A stretch of 11,203 nt of DNA from the NCBI GenBank assembly GCA_052387815.1, contig JBQTIU010000083.1, forward strand, positions 1 to 11,203. The letters run 5' to 3'. A model generated the notes under the pieces. It saw nothing but the letters and a program-made list of their open reading frames with translations. It was not told where the DNA came from and did no database searches. Position 1 is the first letter of the stretch; each line of letters starts with the position of its first letter. Position numbers and translations under genes: made by a program. This DNA is from JBQTIU01 sp052387815. GTDB taxonomy: Bacteria > Pseudomonadota > Alphaproteobacteria > CACIAM-22H2. Below, piece by piece: positions 1 to 6,627 of this stretch.

Positions 1-127
1 CCCACGTCCTTGGCCTCGATCTCGACCTCGGCCTCGACCGGCGTATCGAGCCGCACCAGGGTCACCAACGGTTCGGCCTCGCGCAGCACCGATCCGATCG
101 ACCGCTTGGCGACGTCGAGCACGACGG
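1..127. repeat. Left copy of 127-bp terminal direct repeat
   Basis: The first 127 bases are identical, in the same orientation, to the last 127 bases (11077-11203). Both copies start with CCCACGTCCTTGG and end with GAGCACGACGG. Such an end overlap means the contig closes on itself into a circle of 11,076 unique bases. The repeat lies inside the coding sequence of the HlyD-family gene, so it is not a biological terminal repeat such as an LTR or phage end. Its length equals the largest k-mer used by a common short-read assembler, which suggests an assembly-graph overlap (inference). Confidence 0.97.
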
Positions 128-160
128 CGTCGGCCGGCGCCTTGAGGACGACCAGCGTGC
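1..160 (-). pseudogene. HlyD-family secretion adaptor, wrap-around continuation cut at its upstream side
   Basis: Positions 1-127 duplicate the right end of the window, so this is the same HlyD reading frame continued across the circular closure. Beyond 127 the frame stays open and reads, N to C, TLVVLKAPADAVVLDVAK. This is the lipoyl/barrel-sandwich strand of type I secretion membrane-fusion proteins (LxAPxDGxVL pattern). At about 150-165 the HlyD similarity ends and the sequence becomes the 5' part of an enoyl-CoA hydratase gene in a different frame. The N-terminal two thirds of HlyD (membrane anchor and coiled-coil hairpin) is therefore absent. The exact breakpoint cannot be fixed by eye, because both families can encode a similar V-V-L-K stretch here. 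It is either a recombination scar or a chimeric assembly join. Confidence 0.75.
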
Positions 161-298
161 CGCCGCCTCGGTCGCAAAGCCCTCGCACAACGCGCCGAGC
201 TCGCGCCACATGGCGAGCGTCAGGACATGGCGCCGCGCCGGGCGGTTGAGCGTGACCACCGCCACGCCCTCGATCCGTTCGACCACGATCTCGCTCAT
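160..298 (-). pseudogene. Enoyl-CoA hydratase/isomerase, first ~45 codons only
   Basis: The protein begins MSEIVVERIEGVAVVTLNRP and continues with LTLAMWRELGALCEGFATEA. This is the typical N-terminus of the crotonase (enoyl-CoA hydratase/isomerase) family: first beta strands, the LNRP motif, then the first helix. These enzymes hydrate or isomerise acyl-CoA thioesters. The start ATG (296-298) has a good AAAGGAAA ribosome-binding site just upstream and shares an ATGA overlap with the stop of the CoA-transferase gene, so the two were translationally coupled. After about residue 45 the frame reads into Arg/Ser-rich nonsense, because the DNA is now HlyD coding sequence in another frame. The oxyanion-hole and catalytic parts (normal length about 260 residues) are missing. 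In the source genome the gene is probably intact and broken only at this junction. Confidence 0.8.
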
Positions 299-1467
299 CG
301 GTTTCCTTTCGTCGTCTTTGCGCTGCGGGCGGCCGCGCCCAGAATCTCGGTGGTGTGCTCGCCCAGGCGCGGCGCCGGCCGCCGCACCGCCGCCGGCGTC
401 TCCGACAGCTTGAAGGGCACGCCGAGGATCTTGCCGCGTCCAGCGGTCGGGTGCGCGACCTCGACCACCATGTCGCGGGCCAGCACCTGCGGGTCGGCGA
501 AGACTTGGTCGTAGCTCTGCACCGGACCGGCGGGGATGCCCTCGGCCTCGAACAGGGCGAGCCACTCGCTGCTCGGCTTCGTGCTCATTACCTCCTCGAG
601 CAAGGGCACCAGCGCCGGCCGGTGACGAACCCGTTCGGCGTTGGTTGCAAAGCGCGGATCGGCGATCAGCTCCGGCCGGCCGATGACATGGCACAGGCGC
701 TCCCAGAGGTGCTGGGTGGCGCCGCCGACGGTCAGCCAGCCGTCGGCGGTGCGGAACACCTGATAGGGCGCGCTGCCGCGATGCGCCTGGCCCAGCCGCT
801 CCGGCCGCCGGCCGGTGGCGAAGAAGCCCGCCGCCTCGTAGATGCCCATCGCCACCGCCGCGTCGTAGAGCGCGGCATCGACGCGCTGGCCGCGCCCGGT
901 GCGCTGGCGCGCCGCCAGCGCCGCGAGGACGCCGATGGCGGCGAACATCCCGGCGGCGATGTCGGAGATCGGGATCGGCAGGCGGTGCGGCGGCCCGTCC
1001 TCGGGCCCGCACACCGACATGAGGCCGCTCATCGCCTGGGTCATCAGATCGAAGCCGCCGCGGTCGCGATAGGGCCCGCTCTGCCCGAAGCCAGAGATCG
1101 AGCAGAACACCAGGCGCGGATTGACCGCCGCCAGGGCGTCGTAGCCGAGGCCGAGGCGCGCGATGGTGCCGGGCTTGAAGTTCTCGACCACTACGTCGGC
1201 CTCAGCCGCCAGCCGGAAGCATGCCTCAAGGTCGCCCGCATCCTTGAGGTCGAGGGCGAGGCTGCGCTTGTTGCGGTTGATCAGCATGAACGGCGCCCCC
1301 TCCCCGCCGATCTGCGGCGGCATGCGGCGCGCATCGTCGCCCTGCCCGGCGCGCTCGACCTTGATCACGTCCGCGCCCAGGTCGGCGAGAATCATGGTGC
1401 AGTAGGGGCCGGAGACGTGGGAGGTGAGATCGACCACCCGGACGCCGTCGAGGGCCCCGGCGGTCAT
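295..1467 (-). CDS. Class III (CaiB/BaiF/formyl-CoA-type) CoA-transferase
   Basis: A 390-residue protein, the usual length for family III CoA-transferases, which move CoA between carboxylic acids through an aspartyl-CoA anhydride. It starts with the family's GVRVVDLT...GPYCTMILADLGADVIKVE block (about residues 8-38). It then has NRNKRSLALDLK (64-75), VVENFKPGTIARLGLGYD (93-110) and SGFGQSGPYRDRGGFDLMTQAMSGLM (125-150). By family alignment Asp140 in GGFDLM is the catalytic aspartate. The ISDIAAGMFAA segment follows at 167-177. The ATG at 1467 has a GAGGA ribosome-binding site. Its stop overlaps the start of the hydratase fragment (ATGA), which indicates one acyl-CoA pathway operon. The 147-nt gap to the divergent epimerase gene should hold its promoter. 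The acid substrate cannot be deduced; the nearby Liv importer may supply it. Confidence 0.93.
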   Translation of the reverse strand: MTAGALDGVRVVDLTSHVSGPYCTMILADLGADVIKVERAGQGDDARRMPPQIGGEGAPFMLINRNKRSLALDLKDAGDLEACFRLAAEADVVVENFKPGTIARLGLGYDALAAVNPRLVFCSISGFGQSGPYRDRGGFDLMTQAMSGLMSVCGPEDGPPHRLPIPISDIAAGMFAAIGVLAALAARQRTGRGQRVDAALYDAAVAMGIYEAAGFFATGRRPERLGQAHRGSAPYQVFRTADGWLTVGGATQHLWERLCHVIGRPELIADPRFATNAERVRHRPALVPLLEEVMSTKPSSEWLALFEAEGIPAGPVQSYDQVFADPQVLARDMVVEVAHPTAGRGKILGVPFKLSETPAAVRRPAPRLGEHTTEILGAAARSAKTTKGNR

Positions 1468-1526
1468 GCGATCCTCTTGCGCTCAGGCAGATACGGCATG
1501 CTCGCTCTCCCCGGTTGTCCTCGACG

Positions 1527-1561
1527 TCGGGCGCGTTGCGCGACGCCCGAGCGACTATAAT
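1527..1561 (+). promoter_or_regulatory. Divergent control region: dyad plus TATAAT box
   Basis: The 147-nt gap between the CoA-transferase and epimerase starts (1468-1614) contains a perfect 7-bp inverted repeat, TCGGGCG (1527-1533) and CGCCCGA (1544-1550). Five bases after it is a consensus -10 hexamer TATAAT (1556-1561). In DNA this GC-rich a perfect TATAAT is notable, and it sits about 54 nt before the epimerase ATG. No convincing -35 box is spaced 16-18 nt away (TTGCGC at 1536 is too close), so activation by a bound regulator is possible. The dyad covers the region between -35 and -10 and could be an operator. No regulator gene is present in the window. This is prediction from pattern only. 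Confidence 0.4.
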
Positions 1562-1614
1562 GATGCAACGGGGCCGGCATAAGAACAGCGCCGACCAAAG
1601 GGGAGGATACGAGC

Positions 1615-2523
1615 ATGGCAGCGGCGCACGTGCTGGTCACCGGATCGAGCGGCTTCCTGGGCCGGGCCATCGCCGCCCGTCTTGCCGCCGCCGGGCACGG
1701 CGTGCTCGGCCTCGACCCGGTTTCGCCGCCCGCCGGGATCGAGGCCCGTCACGTCTCCGACGACCTGTCCGACCTGAGCCGGCTGCGCGACCTGATCGCC
1801 GCCGAGCGCACGACGCACATCGTCCATGCCGGCGGCGTCTCCGGGCCGATGGTGATGGCGGACCGCGCCGACCTGATCATGGCGATCAACGTCAGCGGCA
1901 GCCTCAACCTGCTGCAGGCGGCGCTCGACGGCGGCGTCAAGAGCTTCGTCTTCTGCTCGTCGATATCGGCGATCGGCGACTACTACGAGAAGCAGCCGAT
2001 CGGCGAGGACTACCCGATGCGCCCGGCTACGCCCTATGGCTGCTCGAAGGCGGCGGTCGAGCTAGTGCTGCGCGGCCTGTGGCGCCGCGTGCCGCTCGAC
2101 CTGTGCTCGCTGCGCTTCACCGGCATCTACGGCCCGGGGCGGCGGACCGAGTTCGTCATCGACGAGCTGGTCGCCGCCGGACTCGCGGGCCGGCCGGCGC
2201 GCGTGCCGGCGGCCACCGACTGGCCGTTCGTCTACATCGACGACGCCGCCGAAGCGACGGTGGGCGCTTGCTTCTCCGAGCGCCGCCGCCAGCTCATCTA
2301 TTTCGTCGCTTATCCCGAGCAGGTGGCACTGGCCGAGCTGACGCGCGAAGTGGCGGCAGCGGTCGGGGTCGAGCGCCTGGCGGTCGAGGAAAGCGGCGCC
2401 AGCGCGGCGCGCGGACCGGTCGATATCGAGCCGGCGGCGCGCGACTTTGGCTTCGCGCCGCGGTTCGACCATCGCGAAGGCATCCGCCGCCTAGTCGCGG
2501 CGCGCCGCGCCGGCCGCGGTTGA
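1615..2523 (+). CDS. NAD(P)-dependent epimerase/dehydratase, extended SDR family
   Basis: A 302-residue extended short-chain dehydrogenase, near the usual 300-340 residues. The N-terminal Rossmann fold shows HVLVTGSSGFLGRAIA with the GxxGxxG cofactor motif at residues 10-16. FCSSISA (113-119) gives the active-site Ser, and YGCSK (141-145) gives the catalytic Tyr141/Lys145. LRFTGIYGPGRRTEFV follows in the substrate-binding part. The ATG is chosen because GGGAGG (1601-1606) lies 8 nt upstream. Family members isomerise, dehydrate or oxidise nucleotide sugars, or reduce other carbonyl substrates; the specific reaction is unknown. No other sugar-nucleotide gene is nearby, so a role as a dehydrogenase in the local catabolic pathway is equally possible (inference). 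It is the first gene of the rightward set, 102 nt ahead of the next start. Confidence 0.88.
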   Translation: MAAAHVLVTGSSGFLGRAIAARLAAAGHGVLGLDPVSPPAGIEARHVSDDLSDLSRLRDLIAAERTTHIVHAGGVSGPMVMADRADLIMAINVSGSLNLLQAALDGGVKSFVFCSSISAIGDYYEKQPIGEDYPMRPATPYGCSKAAVELVLRGLWRRVPLDLCSLRFTGIYGPGRRTEFVIDELVAAGLAGRPARVPAATDWPFVYIDDAAEATVGACFSERRRQLIYFVAYPEQVALAELTREVAAAVGVERLAVEESGASAARGPVDIEPAARDFGFAPRFDHREGIRRLVAARRAGRG

Positions 2524-2552
2524 GGTCGGGTGCTTCTGTCGGTTTGGCCGCG

Positions 2553-2561
2553 TGTTATAGT
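2553..2561 (+). promoter_or_regulatory. Candidate extended -10 promoter for the second rightward gene
   Basis: The sequence TGTTATAGT fits an extended -10 element (TGn followed by TATAGT, 2556-2561). It lies in the 102-nt gap after the epimerase stop and about 65 nt before the SDR ATG at 2626. The possible -35 (TTCTGT near 2534) is weak. The element supports transcription of the SDR and hydrolase genes separately from the epimerase. It lies inside the upstream extension of the SDR frame, which is one reason to place the SDR start downstream at 2626. Motif match only. Confidence 0.35.
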
Positions 2562-2625
2562 TCGCCGAGCAATGCGCTTTTCTTGCGCCGCGCCCGCGCG
2601 GCCCGCTCCTATTGAGACAATCCCC

Positions 2626-3408
2626 ATGGACCTCAGGCTCACCGGCAAGTCCGCACTCGTTACCGGCGCCTCCAAGGGCATCGGCCGTGCCGTGGCCGAG
2701 ACCCTGGCGCGCGAGGGCTGCAACCTCGTCCTCGTCGCGCGCACCGCCGCCGATCTCGAGGCGGCGCGGGGTGCAATCATCGCCAAGATTAATGTGCGCG
2801 TGGACACGGTGCCCGCCGACTTGTCCGACAGCGCCAACGTCGCGCGCCTGGCGCGCGACTTTCCGCACATCGACATCCTGGTCAATAATGCCGGCGCGAT
2901 TCCGGGCGGCGCGCTGCTCGACGTCGACGAGGCGCGCTGGCGGGCGGCGTGGGACTTGAAGGTCTTCGGCTGCATCAACATGTGCCGCGCCTTCTACGGG
3001 CTGATGAAGGCGCGGCGCTCGGGCGTCATCGTCAACGTGGCCGGCAACGCGGCGCAGACCCACGACCCCGAATACATCTGCGGCGTAGCCGGCAACGCCG
3101 CGCTCACCGCCTTCACCCAGTCGCTGGGCAGCGTCAGCCACCGCGACGGCATCCGCGTGGTGGCGGTGAACCCCGGGCCGGTCGCCACCGACCGACTGGT
3201 CGGGTTGATGCGCAAGAAGGCGCAGGACCGTGACGGCAGCGCCGAGAACTGGCGCGAGCTGTTCAAGCCGCTGCCCTTCGGCCGCGCCTCGACGCCCGAC
3301 GAGATCGCCGCCGCGGTCGCCTTCCTCGCCTCCGAGCATTCGGCCTATACCAGCGGCGCGGTCGTGATCATCGACGCCGGCCTGTCGAGTCGCGCCCAAA
3401 CCTTTTGA
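2626..3408 (+). CDS. SDR-family protein lacking the catalytic Ser and Lys
   Basis: A 260-residue classical-SDR-sized protein. Rossmann features are intact: KSALVTGASKGIGRAVAETL (TGASKGIG, residues 13-20), NNAG (87-90) and NPGPVATDR (182-190). The active site is not canonical. Where most SDRs have N-x-S-S the protein reads NVAG (137-140), and the YxxxK position reads YICGV (150-154), so Tyr150 is kept but Ser and Lys are missing. From recall, a subgroup of proteobacterial SDRs shares this Y-I-x-G-x-AGNAAL pattern, so it is probably inherited divergence and not a sequencing error. It may bind nucleotide but use other residues, or not be a standard oxidoreductase. The frame is open back to 2530, but ATG 2626 is chosen because homology begins there (MDLRLTGKSALVTG). 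No strong Shine-Dalgarno is visible. It ends 16 nt before the hydrolase start, so they are likely co-transcribed. Confidence 0.87.
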   Translation: MDLRLTGKSALVTGASKGIGRAVAETLAREGCNLVLVARTAADLEAARGAIIAKINVRVDTVPADLSDSANVARLARDFPHIDILVNNAGAIPGGALLDVDEARWRAAWDLKVFGCINMCRAFYGLMKARRSGVIVNVAGNAAQTHDPEYICGVAGNAALTAFTQSLGSVSHRDGIRVVAVNPGPVATDRLVGLMRKKAQDRDGSAENWRELFKPLPFGRASTPDEIAAAVAFLASEHSAYTSGAVVIIDAGLSSRAQTF

Positions 3409-3424
3409 AACGACCGGGGGAACC

Positions 3425-4306
3425 GTGCCGCACCTGACTGCCGACGACGGCGTCAAGCTCTATTACGAGGAGACCGGAACCGGCATCCCGATCGTCTTCG
3501 TGCACGAGTTCGCCGGCGACGGCCGCTCCTGGGAGCCGCAAATACGCTACTTCGCGCGCCGCTACCGCTGCGTCGTCTACAACGCGCGCGGCTATCCGCC
3601 GTCGGACGTACCGGCCGACGGCGAGCGCTACTCGCAGGACCGCGCCCGCGACGACATCCGCGCCGTGCTCGATGCCCGCAAGATCGATCGGGCGCATGTC
3701 GTCGGCCTGTCGATGGGCGGCTTCGCGGCGCTGCATTTCGGTTTCACCTACCCCGCCCGCGCCCGCTCCCTGGTCATCGCCGGCTGCGGCTACGGCGCCG
3801 CGCCCGACAAGCGCCAGCAGTTCGCCGAGGAGGCCGAAGCCGCCGCCAAGCGCTTCGAGACGCTGGGCATGGAAAAGGCCGCCGAGGCCTATGCGTTGGG
3901 CCCGACCCGCGTCCAGTTCCAGAACAAGGATCTGCGCGGCTGGCAGGAATTCGCCGCGCAGCTTGCCGCGCACTCGACCGAGGGCGCCGCCCGCACCATG
4001 CGCGGGGTGCAGAAGCGGCGCCCGTCGCTGGTCGATCTGGTCGACAGGATGAAGACGATCGCGGCGCCGACGCTGGTGGTGACCGGCGACGAGGACCATC
4101 CCTGCCTCGAGCCCGGCCTGCTGCTCAAGCGCGCGATCCCCACCGCCGCCCTGATCGTCATGCCGAACACCGGCCACACGCTCAACCTGGAGGAGCCGGC
4201 GGCCTTCAACCAGCACCTCGCCGACTTCTTCCACGCCGTCGACGTCGGCGCCTGGCCCAAGCGCGACCCGCGCTCGCTCTCAACCTCGATCCTGGGGACG
4301 CGGTGA
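3425..4306 (+). CDS. Alpha/beta-fold hydrolase
   Basis: A 293-residue alpha/beta hydrolase, expected to be cytoplasmic as no signal peptide is seen. The nucleophile elbow is GLSMGG with Ser96. The acid is probably Asp224 in VVTGDEDHP (Asp222 is the alternative), and the base is His251 in NTGHTLNLEEP. The segment after strand 3 reads VFVHEFAGDGRSW, so the usual His-Gly oxyanion motif is His-Glu-Phe here (residues 27-29). The start is a GTG preceded by GGGGGAA (from 3416) 16 nt after the SDR stop, so the two genes look co-transcribed. Relatives include esterases, enol-lactone hydrolases and C-C hydrolases of ring-cleavage pathways; nothing here decides between them. About 20 residues past the last motif form a Pro/Arg/Ser-rich tail. 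It ends 7 nt from the stop of the opposing SDR gene. Confidence 0.88.
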   Translation: MPHLTADDGVKLYYEETGTGIPIVFVHEFAGDGRSWEPQIRYFARRYRCVVYNARGYPPSDVPADGERYSQDRARDDIRAVLDARKIDRAHVVGLSMGGFAALHFGFTYPARARSLVIAGCGYGAAPDKRQQFAEEAEAAAKRFETLGMEKAAEAYALGPTRVQFQNKDLRGWQEFAAQLAAHSTEGAARTMRGVQKRRPSLVDLVDRMKTIAAPTLVVTGDEDHPCLEPGLLLKRAIPTAALIVMPNTGHTLNLEEPAAFNQHLADFFHAVDVGAWPKRDPRSLSTSILGTR

Positions 4307-4313
4307 GGCCCGC

Positions 4314-4329
4314 CTACACCGCCGTGTAG
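4314..4329. terminator. Short hairpin at the convergent gene junction
   Basis: CTACAC (4314-4319), loop CGCC, GTGTAG (4324-4329) form a perfect 6-bp stem with a 4-nt loop. It sits where the rightward hydrolase gene (stop at 4306) and the leftward SDR gene (stop at 4314) converge, and includes the SDR stop codon. It has no T-run on either side, so it is at best a weak bidirectional terminator, and coding constraint could explain it. Confidence 0.2.
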
Positions 4330-5090
4330 CCGCCGTCAACCAGGAGGTCGGCCCCGGTGACGAAGCTCGACGCCTCGCTGGCCAGGAACAGCGCGGCGCG
4401 GGCGATCTCCTCGGGCTGGCCGAGGCGGCCGAGCAGGTGCTTGGGCCTGGCGATGCGGCGCGCCGACTCCATGTCGCCATAGCGCCGCGCCAGGCGGCAC
4501 GTCTCGACCGCGCCGGGCGACAGCGCATTGACCCGGACGTTGTGCGGCGCGTGGTCGATGGCCATCGCCTTGGCGAGCTGGATCAGCGCCCCCTTCGAGG
4601 CGCAGTAGACGGCCCGCTCGGCGGTGGCGACGCGGCCGAGCTGCGAGGCGATGTGAATGATGCTGCCGCCGCCGGCGGCGATCATGACCGGCAGCACGGC
4701 GCGGCTCATCAGGTAGGCGCCGGTGAGGTTGACCGCAAGCACACGGTTCCATTCGTCTGGCGCAATCTCGAGCACCGTGCCGCTGGGATCATCGTCGGCG
4801 GCGCCGTTGACCAGGATGTGGATGGCGCCGAACGCGGCGCGAATCGCCTCGGCTGCCTCCAGGGTCTCGGCCTCGCGGCTCACGTCGCAGGTCAAGCCTA
4901 TGGCGCGGCCGCCGGCCGCGGCGATGGCGCCGGCGCTCGCCGCCGCGCCTTCGCCGTCGCGGTCGAGGCAGGCGAGCGCGGCGCCGGAAGCGGCAAACAG
5001 GATCGCGATGGCGCGGCCGATGCCGTTGGCGGCGCCGGTGACCACGGCGACCTTGCCGGCGAGCGACAGAATCGGCGGAAAGGGGCTCAT
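4314..5090 (-). CDS. SDR-family oxidoreductase (classical, canonical active site)
   Basis: A 258-residue classical short-chain dehydrogenase/reductase. It has KVAVVTGAANGIGRAIAI with the cofactor motif TGAANGIG (18-25) and an acidic CLDRD end of strand 2 (41-45) that favours NAD over NADP. NLTGAY has the structural Asn121, IIHIASQLG the catalytic Ser149, and YCASK the catalytic Tyr162/Lys166. The usual NNAG reads NGAA. The C-terminus VTGADLLVDGGYTAV is typical. These enzymes oxidise or reduce hydroxy/keto groups, often on CoA thioesters or small alcohols. The ATG has GGAGGT at 5097-5102 and overlaps the livF stop as ATGA, so this is the last gene of the liv operon. That suggests it acts on the imported compound or a product of it. 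Its substrate is unknown. Confidence 0.92.
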   Translation of the reverse strand: MSPFPPILSLAGKVAVVTGAANGIGRAIAILFAASGAALACLDRDGEGAAASAGAIAAAGGRAIGLTCDVSREAETLEAAEAIRAAFGAIHILVNGAADDDPSGTVLEIAPDEWNRVLAVNLTGAYLMSRAVLPVMIAAGGGSIIHIASQLGRVATAERAVYCASKGALIQLAKAMAIDHAPHNVRVNALSPGAVETCRLARRYGDMESARRIARPKHLLGRLGQPEEIARAALFLASEASSFVTGADLLVDGGYTAV

Positions 5091-5827
5091 CGGTCGACCT
5101 CCCGCTTGGTGCCGCGCCCGAGATAGGCCTCCTTGACCCGCTCGTCCTCGCGCAGGCTCGCGCAGGAGCCGCTGGCGATGATCGAGCCGGTCTGCAGGAC
5201 GTAGCCGCGGCTGGCGGTCTCGAGCGCGTAGCGCGCGTTCTGCTCGACCAGCAGCACGCTCGTGCCGCCAGCGTTGATCGAGCGGATGGTGCGGAAGATC
5301 TCCTGCACCACGAGTGGCGCCAGACCGAGCGACGGCTCGTCAAGGCACAAGAGGCGCGGCTCCGACATCATGGCACGGCCGAGCGCCAGCATCTGCTGCT
5401 CGCCGCCGCTGAGGGTCCCGGCGTTCTGCGAAGTCCGCTCGCGCAGGTGGGGAAACATCTCGAATATCCGCTCGACCAGGCGGCGGACCTTGGCCGGTTC
5501 CTTGCGGTACTTGAAGGCGCCGAGCTCGAGATTCTCGCGCGCCGTGAGGAAGGGAAAGACGCGCCGCCCCTCGGGCACCAGCGCGATGCCGAGCCGCGTG
5601 CGCTCGTGCGACGGCAGGCGCGTTATGTCGCGGTCCTGGAAGCGGATGGTGCCGGCGCGCGGCAGCAGCACCCCGGCGATCGCGCGCATGGTCGTCGACT
5701 TGCCGGCGCCGTTAGCGCCGATCAGCGCCACGATCTCGCCCTCCTCGATATGGAAGGAGATGTTGGTGCAGGCGGGAACCTCGCCGTAGGCGAGCTCGAG
5801 CCTATCGGCGGCGAGCAGGGCGCTCAC
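5087..5827 (-). CDS. livF: Branched-chain amino-acid-type ABC transporter ATP-binding protein LivF
   Basis: A 246-residue ABC ATPase of the LivF type, cytoplasmic partner of LivH/LivM. Walker A is GANGAGKST (37-45), the signature LSGGEQQ (139-145) and Walker B LLCLDEP (159-165, Asp163/Glu164). LLVEQNARYALETASRGYVLQTG is the LivF form of the switch region, with Gln196 where many ABC proteins have His. VPEGRRVFPFLTARENL is also a LivF hallmark. It starts with GTG whose first bases overlap the livG stop (GTGA), and ends in an ATGA overlap with the SDR gene, so it is strongly coupled on both sides. The symbol is by family; the transported compound need not be a branched-chain amino acid, since many proteobacterial Liv paralogues carry other amides, carboxylates or aromatic acids. 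Confidence 0.95.
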   Translation of the reverse strand: MSALLAADRLELAYGEVPACTNISFHIEEGEIVALIGANGAGKSTTMRAIAGVLLPRAGTIRFQDRDITRLPSHERTRLGIALVPEGRRVFPFLTARENLELGAFKYRKEPAKVRRLVERIFEMFPHLRERTSQNAGTLSGGEQQMLALGRAMMSEPRLLCLDEPSLGLAPLVVQEIFRTIRSINAGGTSVLLVEQNARYALETASRGYVLQTGSIIASGSCASLREDERVKEAYLGRGTKREVDR

Positions 5828-6627
5828 CGCGACTCCGTCCCGAGATAGGCGGCGATGACGGCCGGGTTGTTCTGCGCCTCTGCCGCGCTACCCTCGAACA
5901 GGTACTGGCCGTAGTCCATCACCAGCACGCGGTCTGCGACCCGCATCACCAGGTCCATGTTGTGCTCGACGACGACGATGGTGAGGCCGCGGCGGCGCAG
6001 CACGTCGATCCGCTCGAGCAGCGCCCCGACCTCCGCCGCGTTGAGGCCGGCCGCCGGCTCGTCAACCATCAGCAGGCGCGGCCGGGTGGCCAGCGCGCGG
6101 GCGATCTCGAGCATGCGCTGCTCGCCATAGGCGAGCGAGGCGGCCACGACCCCGGCGCGCTTGCCCAGCCCGACGAAGGCGAGCAGCGCCGCCGCTTCGT
6201 CGCGGCAGCGGGCCTGGTCGCGGCAAAAGGCCAGGCCGTGCAGCACGTATTGCCAGGCCGGAATGTCATGGTGGATGTGGAAGCCGGTGACCACGTTCTC
6301 AAGCACCGTCAGGTGCTTGAACAGGCGGATCTTCTGGAAGGTGCGCGCCAGGCCCAGGCGGACCCGCCGATGCGCCGGCAGGCCGACGACGTCGACGCCG
6401 TCGAGCGCCATCCGCCCGGCGTCGGGCTGATAGAGGCCGCTCATCAGGTTGAGCAGGGTCGACTTGCCGGCGCCGTTGGGCCCAATCACCGCGAACACGG
6501 TGCCGACCGGAACGGCGAGCGAGATGTCGCGCACGGCGTGCACGCCGCCGAAGCTCTTGTGCAGGCCCTCGGCGAGGAACAGAGGCGCCGGACTCGGCTG
6601 CTCGGCGCGCTCGGCCGTTGCCGTCAT
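5824..6627 (-). CDS. livG: Branched-chain amino-acid-type ABC transporter ATP-binding protein LivG
   Basis: A 267-residue LivG-type ABC ATPase. It has the LivG start HKSFGGVHAVRDISLAV (23-39) and Walker A GPNGAGKST (49-57). Its Q-loop lies in LARTFQKIRLFKHLTVLENV (Gln98). The signature is LAYGEQR (165-171) in place of LSGGQ, as usual for LivG. Walker B is LLMVDEP (Asp189/Glu190), and the switch His222 is in VVVEHNMDLVM. The ATG at 6627 overlaps the livM stop as ATGA, with GAAGG-like ribosome-binding bases just upstream. The frame is open far beyond 6627, but only because it shadows livM; similarity starts after this ATG. The first ~14 residues are Ala/Glu/Pro-rich and not conserved. It should pair with LivF as the ATPase heterodimer. 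Confidence 0.95.
   Translation of the reverse strand: MTATAERAEQPSPAPLFLAEGLHKSFGGVHAVRDISLAVPVGTVFAVIGPNGAGKSTLLNLMSGLYQPDAGRMALDGVDVVGLPAHRRVRLGLARTFQKIRLFKHLTVLENVVTGFHIHHDIPAWQYVLHGLAFCRDQARCRDEAAALLAFVGLGKRAGVVAASLAYGEQRMLEIARALATRPRLLMVDEPAAGLNAAEVGALLERIDVLRRRGLTIVVVEHNMDLVMRVADRVLVMDYGQYLFEGSAAEAQNNPAVIAAYLGTESR

Noticed and set aside
1..127. Terminal direct repeat considered as an LTR, phage terminal redundancy or transposon end
   Set aside because: It lies wholly inside a HlyD coding frame that continues smoothly across the join and its length matches an assembler k-mer; no phage or transposon gene borders it.
355..1560. Long plus-strand open frame (401 codons) antisense to the CoA-transferase
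   Set aside because: Arg/Gly/Ala/His-rich translation with no family motifs; it is the high-GC shadow of the well-supported minus-strand CoA-transferase.
2491..3456. Long minus-strand frame (321 codons) opposite the atypical SDR, and similar antisense frames at 3368-4234, 8510-9661 and 6618-7493
   Set aside because: All lie opposite genes with clear motifs, have low-complexity composition and lack recognisable domains or ribosome-binding sites.
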